Shown piece by piece: positions 58,888 through 64,000 of a stretch of DNA of 64,000 nt (its first letter is position 1; every line of letters starts with the position of its first letter). The notes under the pieces were generated by a model. It made no database searches, was not told the DNA's origin, and was given only the letters and a program-made list of their open reading frames with translations. The DNA comes from JAKAGZ01 sp963772675 (GTDB lineage: Bacteria > Bacteroidota > Ignavibacteria > Ignavibacteriales > Ignavibacteriaceae). The stretch covers positions 806,001 through 870,000 of the forward strand of contig CAVYYF010000005.1 of the NCBI GenBank assembly GCA_963772675.1, in the 5' to 3' direction. A program made the translations under genes and the position numbers.

Positions 58888-61182
58888 ATGATAGGGCAGT
58901 CTATTCTCCATTATAAAATAATTAAAAAACTCGGCGAAGGTGGAATGGGTGTTGTGTATAAAGGGCACGATGAAAAACTCAATCGTTATGTGGCAATAAA
59001 GATGCTGCCTCACCAAAGAACATACTCTGAAAATGAACGTGCGAGATTTCTTCAGGAAGCAAGAGCAGCCTCATCGATATCACACCCTAATGTTTGTATT
59101 ATTTATGATCTTCAGGAATGGAATGACGAAGAATTTATTCTTATGGAGTATGTTAAGGGAAAAACGCTTGGCGCACTTATCAGGGAGTCCCCAATTAAAA
59201 TTGATGAAGCTATTTCTTATGCCTTGCAGGTTTGTGAGGCACTTAAAGAAGCTCATGGCAAAGGTATTATTCACCGTGATATTAAGAGTGAAAATATTAT
59301 GGTTACTGAGCGGAACCAGATAAAAGTAATGGATTTTGGATTGGCTAAATTGCAAGGAGCAGCAAGATTAACTAAATCTTCAAGCATGTTAGGTACCTTC
59401 GGTTATATGGCCCCGGAACAAGTACAGGGAGAAGAAGCTAATGAACAGTCTGATATATTTTCTCTGGGTGTTGTTTTCTATGAAATGTTAGCAGGAAAAC
59501 TTCCTTTTCGTGGTGAACACGAAGCAGCTATGGCTTATTCTATTGTTTATGAAGATCCACAACCCTTAGAAAAATTCAGGGCAGATGTACCGCATGATCT
59601 TGTCGCAATCGTTTACAGGATGCTTGATAAAGACCGTTCCTCGAGGTATCAGACAGCAGATGAATTGATCTCGGACATAAAAGCTTTTACCAGTGGAACT
59701 GAATTGTCGAAAATTACTCCATCAGTTAACTCTGTCGGGAAAAAAGCAAGACTAAAAAAAACTAAAAGTATTAATTCGCTTGCTGTTCTTCCTATTGCAA
59801 ATGTTAGTGCTGATCCTGATACAGAATATCTTACCGAAGGAATGACAGATACAATTATAAATATGCTATCAAAAATTCCTAAGCTCCGGGTAATGGCCAG
59901 AAGTACGATGATGAGATACAAAGACAAATTAATTGATCCTCAAAAGGTTGGGCGTGAGCTTAATGTCAGATCAGTTTTCATAGCACGGGTTCTTTTAAAG
60001 ACTGAAAATATTATAATTAATGCTGAACTTGTCGATACGCTTGATGGTTCGAGGCTATGGGGGGAACAATACAATAGAAGATTTTCAGATATATTAAGTA
60101 TACATGAAGAAATTGGGAAAGAAATTTTCGAAAGCCTGAAGCTAAAACTGACAAAAAAAGAAAGGAAACTTATTGTAAAACGTGAAACAGAAAACAGTGA
60201 AGCTTTTCAACTGGTATTGAGAGGAAGGTATCACTGGTGGAAGAGGCCCAGGGGCAAAGATTACTTTTATCGAAATGCAATGTCCGATTTTCGGAAATCG
60301 AGGGAATACTTTCAGATGGCAATAGAAAAAGATCCAGCATATTCCGCAGCATATGCCGGGCTATCGGACGTTTACGCTTCGATGTCAATCGGTGGATTCA
60401 TTCAACCAAAAGAGGGCTGGCCTAAAAGTGTTGCCGCTGCCGATAATGCCTTAAAATTGAATCCTACATCAGGGCATAAACATCTGCAAAGTTGTGTTCA
60501 GAAATTGTTTTTCGAATGGGAATGGTCGGGTTTGACAAAAGAAGCGGAATCAGTATTTCAAAAGGGTATCATTGAGGGTCATAATATATATGCATATTAT
60601 TTACAGGCAATGGGAAAATTTGAAGCATGTATTCGGATCAGGCAAAACTTATTAAAACTAGAACCCCTATCATTATTTTATATGGGTAAGTTAGGTGAGG
60701 TTTTTAATATAGCAGGACTTTGGGAAAAAGCAGCAAATACTTTTCTTAAAATTATTGATATGGATTCTAATTTTGCGCTTGCGCATTTTGGGCTTGCGGA
60801 AGCATATGAACATACGGGAAATTATGAAAACTCAATTGATTCCTGGAAAAAAGGTCTCACATTTTCAGGCAATCCCGACCTAGTTCTTGAGTTGGAAGAA
60901 ATTTATTCTCGGTCTGGATTCGGACCAGCAATTAAGGCTATATATTCAAGACTGCTTGATAGACTTAGTGAAAGATCGAACTCGGAATATATTTCACCTA
61001 TGTGGTTTGCAGAAATTTACGCTTCGCTTGAAGAATATGAAATGAGCTTATCATGGCTTGAGAAAGCGATTGAAGATAGGTCGAGTCAATTAATATTTGT
61101 AAATGTTGAACATTGCTTTGAACCGATGAGATCAGATTCAAGATTTAAAAAGATTGTAAGCGAAATTAACTTTCCAGATTAA
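58888..61182 (+). CDS. Ser/Thr protein kinase with FlgO/TolB-like and TPR regions
   Basis: Protein of 764 residues. The Hanks-type kinase (8-270) has GEGGMGVVYKG (16-24), Lys38 in VAIK, HRDIKSEN with Asp131, DFGLAK with Asp149 and MAPEQ, so it should be active. At about 298-430 is a domain with SLAVLPIANVSADPDTEYLTEGMTD, seen in adenylate cyclase-like and TolB/FlgO-type proteins. The C-terminal half has TPR repeats (AYSAAYAGLSDVY and later). No transmembrane segment is seen. It lies 12 bases before a sigma-54 activator, so the pair forms one operon. Confidence 0.9.
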   Translation: MIGQSILHYKIIKKLGEGGMGVVYKGHDEKLNRYVAIKMLPHQRTYSENERARFLQEARAASSISHPNVCIIYDLQEWNDEEFILMEYVKGKTLGALIRESPIKIDEAISYALQVCEALKEAHGKGIIHRDIKSENIMVTERNQIKVMDFGLAKLQGAARLTKSSSMLGTFGYMAPEQVQGEEANEQSDIFSLGVVFYEMLAGKLPFRGEHEAAMAYSIVYEDPQPLEKFRADVPHDLVAIVYRMLDKDRSSRYQTADELISDIKAFTSGTELSKITPSVNSVGKKARLKKTKSINSLAVLPIANVSADPDTEYLTEGMTDTIINMLSKIPKLRVMARSTMMRYKDKLIDPQKVGRELNVRSVFIARVLLKTENIIINAELVDTLDGSRLWGEQYNRRFSDILSIHEEIGKEIFESLKLKLTKKERKLIVKRETENSEAFQLVLRGRYHWWKRPRGKDYFYRNAMSDFRKSREYFQMAIEKDPAYSAAYAGLSDVYASMSIGGFIQPKEGWPKSVAAADNALKLNPTSGHKHLQSCVQKLFFEWEWSGLTKEAESVFQKGIIEGHNIYAYYLQAMGKFEACIRIRQNLLKLEPLSLFYMGKLGEVFNIAGLWEKAANTFLKIIDMDSNFALAHFGLAEAYEHTGNYENSIDSWKKGLTFSGNPDLVLELEEIYSRSGFGPAIKAIYSRLLDRLSERSNSEYISPMWFAEIYASLEEYEMSLSWLEKAIEDRSSQLIFVNVEHCFEPMRSDSRFKKIVSEINFPD

Positions 61183-61194
61183 AGAGTAGAGGAA

Positions 61195-62748
61195 ATGATT
61201 TCTACAGATGAATATCTGCAATTAAAAAAACGGGTGAGAGAACTTGAAGAGTTTAATCGACTCTCAGAATCATTGACCTCGTCATTAAATGTTGATGAAA
61301 TTTTAAAAACCATTGTCGATTCGGCTTTAAATCTTTGCCAGGCAGAACGTGCGGCTTTAATTTTGTTTGATCCCACTTTAAAAACAACAGCTCAAACTCT
61401 TGTCCGGGGTGCAAATGATGGTGAATCTCAAATAGACCATCGTATCAATCTGCTCGTTGCTAGCTGGATAGAAAAATTTAAAAAGCCATTACTATCAAAT
61501 AATATTATTGATTCACTTCAAATTAAAAGTGCATCTGTAAGAATTGCAAAATTAGGTTCGGTTCTTGCTGTACCAATAGAATTTGAAGGTAAATCAATCG
61601 GTATAATTAATCTGGTAAACTCTAAACAGGGCACTCCATTTAATGAAGATTCATTGAGATTGGCATTGATAATTGCTAGTCAGGCAGGAAAATTTATTTT
61701 CAGAGCAAAACTTCATGAAACTCTCTTCGAAGATAATTTGCGATTAAAAGGGGAACTTCAGAAAGAGCAAAGGCTTGGTATGTTGTTAGGTGAGTGTGAA
61801 AAAATGCAAACAGTATTTCATAGTATTTCACTTGTTGCACCTACAGCTGCTACGGCTTTGCTCACAGGTGAAACAGGAACAGGAAAAGAACTTGTAGCCC
61901 GTGCCATACACTTTGGTAGTCCAAGAGTGGCCAAACCTTTTGTGACCGTTAACTGTGCCGCGATTCCTGCCACTCTTTTTGAATCAGAGTTGTTCGGCCA
62001 TGAACGAGGTGCATTTACAGGAGCCACAGGGGAACGAAAAGGTAAATTTGAATTGGCAGATACTGGGACAATATTTCTTGACGAGATCGGGGAAATGCCT
62101 TATGAGCTTCAATCAAAATTACTCAGGGTGCTTGAAGAAAGAAGCTTTTCGCGCCTTGGATCATCAGTGGAAATTAAGGTCGATGTCAGAGTTATTGCGG
62201 CAACTAGCAGAGATCTTTCACTTGCTGCGGATGAAGGGAAATTTCGTAACGATTTATTTCATCGTCTAAATGTTATACCAATATATCTGCCTTCTCTACG
62301 TGATCGTTCCAAGGATATATCTTTACTTGCAAATAGCTTTCTTGAGGAGTATTCATCAGGCTCAAAATCATTTTCCTCTGATGCCCTGGATTTATTTGAA
62401 CAAATGCGGTGGAGAGGAAATGTTCGAGAACTGCGAAATACGGTGGAGAGAATATGTCTTTTTGTAGATTCAAAATTAGTAACTGCTCTTGATCTTCGGA
62501 AATTGAATATATCACATCAGCCAAATTCCACAACAAATATTTCTGGGATGATTCAATCCATTATTAAAAACAATCAAGGTAATAGTGATCTTCTTGAAAG
62601 CACTGAAAAAATGATTGTCGAAGCGGCTCTTAAAGAGTCTAATGGAAATCTAAGTAAAGCTGCGCGTATTCTTGGAATTGATAGAAAAACTCTCGAGCGA
62701 CGAGCGGATAAATATGAACTAAGAAGTGAAACCAACCACTCTAACTGA
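61195..62748 (+). CDS. sigma-54 activator with GAF domain
   Basis: Enhancer-binding protein of 517 residues. An N-terminal coiled coil is followed by a GAF domain (about 25-165), then an AAA+ core with Walker A GETGTGKE (225-232), GAFTGA (272-277, contacts sigma-54), GTIFLDEIGEMP (Walker B) and the arginine-finger region. The C-terminal Fis-type helix-turn-helix (about 470-510) ends the protein. There is no receiver domain, so activity may be set by the GAF ligand or by the kinase next door. Downstream at 62859 lies a -24/-12-like sequence, a candidate target promoter. Confidence 0.94.
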   Translation: MISTDEYLQLKKRVRELEEFNRLSESLTSSLNVDEILKTIVDSALNLCQAERAALILFDPTLKTTAQTLVRGANDGESQIDHRINLLVASWIEKFKKPLLSNNIIDSLQIKSASVRIAKLGSVLAVPIEFEGKSIGIINLVNSKQGTPFNEDSLRLALIIASQAGKFIFRAKLHETLFEDNLRLKGELQKEQRLGMLLGECEKMQTVFHSISLVAPTAATALLTGETGTGKELVARAIHFGSPRVAKPFVTVNCAAIPATLFESELFGHERGAFTGATGERKGKFELADTGTIFLDEIGEMPYELQSKLLRVLEERSFSRLGSSVEIKVDVRVIAATSRDLSLAADEGKFRNDLFHRLNVIPIYLPSLRDRSKDISLLANSFLEEYSSGSKSFSSDALDLFEQMRWRGNVRELRNTVERICLFVDSKLVTALDLRKLNISHQPNSTTNISGMIQSIIKNNQGNSDLLESTEKMIVEAALKESNGNLSKAARILGIDRKTLERRADKYELRSETNHSN

Positions 62749-62782
62749 GCTTGATTGATTAGCATTTTCAGTTCCCGATTCC

Positions 62783-62798
62783 GACCATTGATATGGTC
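62783..62798 (+). promoter_or_regulatory. inverted repeat upstream of the -24/-12-like site
   Basis: GACCAT (62783-62788) and ATGGTC (62793-62798) around TGAT. It sits about 60 bases upstream of the -24 element, a place where activators of this class bind. Confidence 0.35.
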
Positions 62799-62858
62799 AA
62801 TATCATCCAGGCTAATTTTAAAAGTGTTAATTAATAGCGAAATTTTGATTATTAAAAA

Positions 62859-62874
62859 TGGCATCAGAGTTGTT
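62859..62874 (+). promoter_or_regulatory. possible sigma-54 (-24/-12) promoter
   Basis: TGGCAT (62859-62864), 5 bases, TTGTT (62870-62874). The sigma-54 consensus is TGGCAC-N5-TTGCA. GG is present, but GC at -12 is GT. It lies about 83 bases before the FAD oxidase start and 110 bases after the activator gene. Confidence 0.4.
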
Positions 62875-62956
62875 TGAAGATGTAATAACTCATTGTAGCC
62901 TTTTCATCAATATGATTTCTAGTTCTGTAAACAATTTAGTTTAAGGAGATATATTA

Positions 62957-64000
62957 ATGGACATAGTACAACTTTATAGCATTTCGGGTGAAAAAATCGA
63001 TCCTGCTAAAATTGAATCTTTCGAATTGAAATTAAAAGGGAACCTTATACGGCCGGGAAATTCCGATTATGAGAAGGCACGAAAAATATGGAATGGAATG
63101 ATAGATAAGTATCCTGCTATTATTGCGCGTTGTGTTAATGTTAGGGATGTTGTTGCCTGTGTACAATTTGCAAAAGAAAACGATATTCGGGTTGCCGTTA
63201 AAGCCGGGGGGCATAACGTTGCCGGTAACTCAATAAGTGACGGCGGGCTTGTTATTGATTTATCCGGGATGAAAAATGTTATTGTAGATGCAGAGAAAAA
63301 AACCGTTATAGCCGAAGCGGGTCTTACACTTAATGAATTGGATAAAGAAACTCAGGAATATAATTTTGCTGTTCCTGCAGGAGTTATCTCTACGACTGGA
63401 ATTGCTGGCCTGACATTGGGGGGAGGTTTTGGCTGGTTAGCCAGAAAACATGGTCTGACTTGTGACAACTTAATCTCAGCTGAAATAGTGGACGCTTCAG
63501 GGAAAATAGTTATGGCCAGTGCAGAACAGAACTCTGAATTGTTCTGGGGAATCCGCGGAGGAGGAGGAAATTTTGGAATAGTAACATCCTTTAAATTTCA
63601 GCTTTATCCTATTAGTGAAGTTCTTGGAGGGCCGATTTTTTTTGAAGGTAGTAAGCGTCGCGAAGTCTTTTAAATTCTATAGGGATTATATCAAAACTGT
63701 ACCTGATGAATTAAGTACACTGTTTATTTCGCCTACCGCGCCCCCTGCCCCATTTCTACCGGAGAGTATTCACGGGAAACCATTAGTAGGGATTGACGTT
63801 TGTTATGAAGGTGATATTAAAGAAGGAGAAAAATATTTAAAACCTCTTCGTAATTTTTTGAAGCCAGTGGTGGATCTTATTCAACCAATGCCATACCTGG
63901 CACGTCAAACTTCAAACGATCCAATGGAGCCGCCAGGCTTTCAAATTTACTGGAAATCACTCTACTTCGACGAGTTCTCTGATGAAGCCATTAATCAGAT
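62957..64000 (+). CDS. FAD-linked oxidase (BBE-like), frameshifted and cut by the window edge
   Basis: FAD-dependent oxidoreductase of the berberine-bridge/6-hydroxynicotine oxidase type. The PCMH FAD domain has KAGGHNVAGNS with His86, the usual site of 8-alpha-histidyl FAD attachment, and TLGGGFGWLARKHGL. The BBE Cys (in GVCPT) is Ser here (GVISTTG), so only one covalent bond to FAD is expected. The frame stops at 63671 after GSKRREVF, but removing one base near 63651-63655 continues (VAKSFKFYRDYIKT ...) to the window end. It continues beyond base 64000. Confidence 0.85.

Noticed and set aside
60440..60600. Possible paired compensating indels in the TPR part of the kinase
   Set aside because: The local sequence looks slightly unusual, but the frame stays open and no alternative frame gives a clearly better TPR.

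Overview
The window is an AT-rich bacterial chromosome segment. It looks like a member of Ignavibacteria or a close relative in the Bacteroidota/Chlorobi group. The main evidence is four secreted proteins ending in a type IX secretion (T9SS) C-terminal sorting domain with the QNYPNPFNPST signature. Supporting evidence is the two-component regulators with beta-propeller sensors, a DUF4412 protein, a DUF1460 protein, an Omp85 protein and a few TAnnTTTG promoter-like boxes. Housekeeping operons instead carry TTGACA-N17-TAnnTT promoters.

Layout. 1-7.9 kb (minus strand): a TlpA-like lipoprotein cut by the window edge, a small membrane protein, an arsenosugar-type set (ArsS-like radical SAM protein, AhpD-like protein, DUF2064 protein, GT2 glycosyltransferase), a GH13 amylase-family enzyme, an AI-2E family membrane protein, and the Fe-S carriers NfuA-like and Mrp. 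8-12.7 kb (minus): polyphosphate kinase, a deoxyhypusine synthase-like enzyme and an SDR epimerase. 12.9-22.5 kb (plus): a DUF4412 protein, then a propeller histidine kinase and NarL-type regulator followed by two T9SS cargo proteins, an OmpA-like protein and an orphan secreted protein. A 20-bp palindrome precedes the regulator and two of the target transcription units. 22.7-27 kb: rplM-rpsI-rpsB-tsf-pyrH-frr. 27-36.8 kb: an L,D-transpeptidase-like protein, a lipoprotein, an Omp85 protein, yicC-gmk-rpoZ, coaBC, family-4 UDG, dnaB and a DUF1460 protein. 36.8-40.4 kb (minus): a CLC channel, endonuclease IV and an RmlD-like reductase. 40.5-44.3 kb: kdsC, an outer-membrane protein, rmlB and an SLBB polysaccharide-export protein. 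44.4-50.1 kb: a complete rRNA operon (16S, tRNA-Ile, tRNA-Ala, 23S, 5S). 50.4-64 kb: an accessory region with two T9SS cargo genes whose last 258 bp, terminator included, are almost identical, a broken hybrid two-component regulator between them, a Ser/Thr kinase with a sigma-54 activator, and an FAD oxidase cut by the window edge.

The sequence contains many apparent single-base indels. rpsB (tail), yicC, dnaB and the FAD oxidase each have one, all of the +1 type and three of them in A runs. About a dozen more are packed into 54.6-57.2 kb. Because essential genes are hit, sequencing or assembly error is the simplest explanation. One kinase fragment also holds a GC-rich palindromic insert that an indel error cannot explain.

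The signals most worth a second look are the palindromic operator set of the two-component system at 16.7-20.4 kb, the T9SS tail-plus-terminator cassette repeat, and the kinase/sigma-54 activator module with a nearby -24/-12-like promoter. No CRISPR array, prophage or transposase gene was seen.
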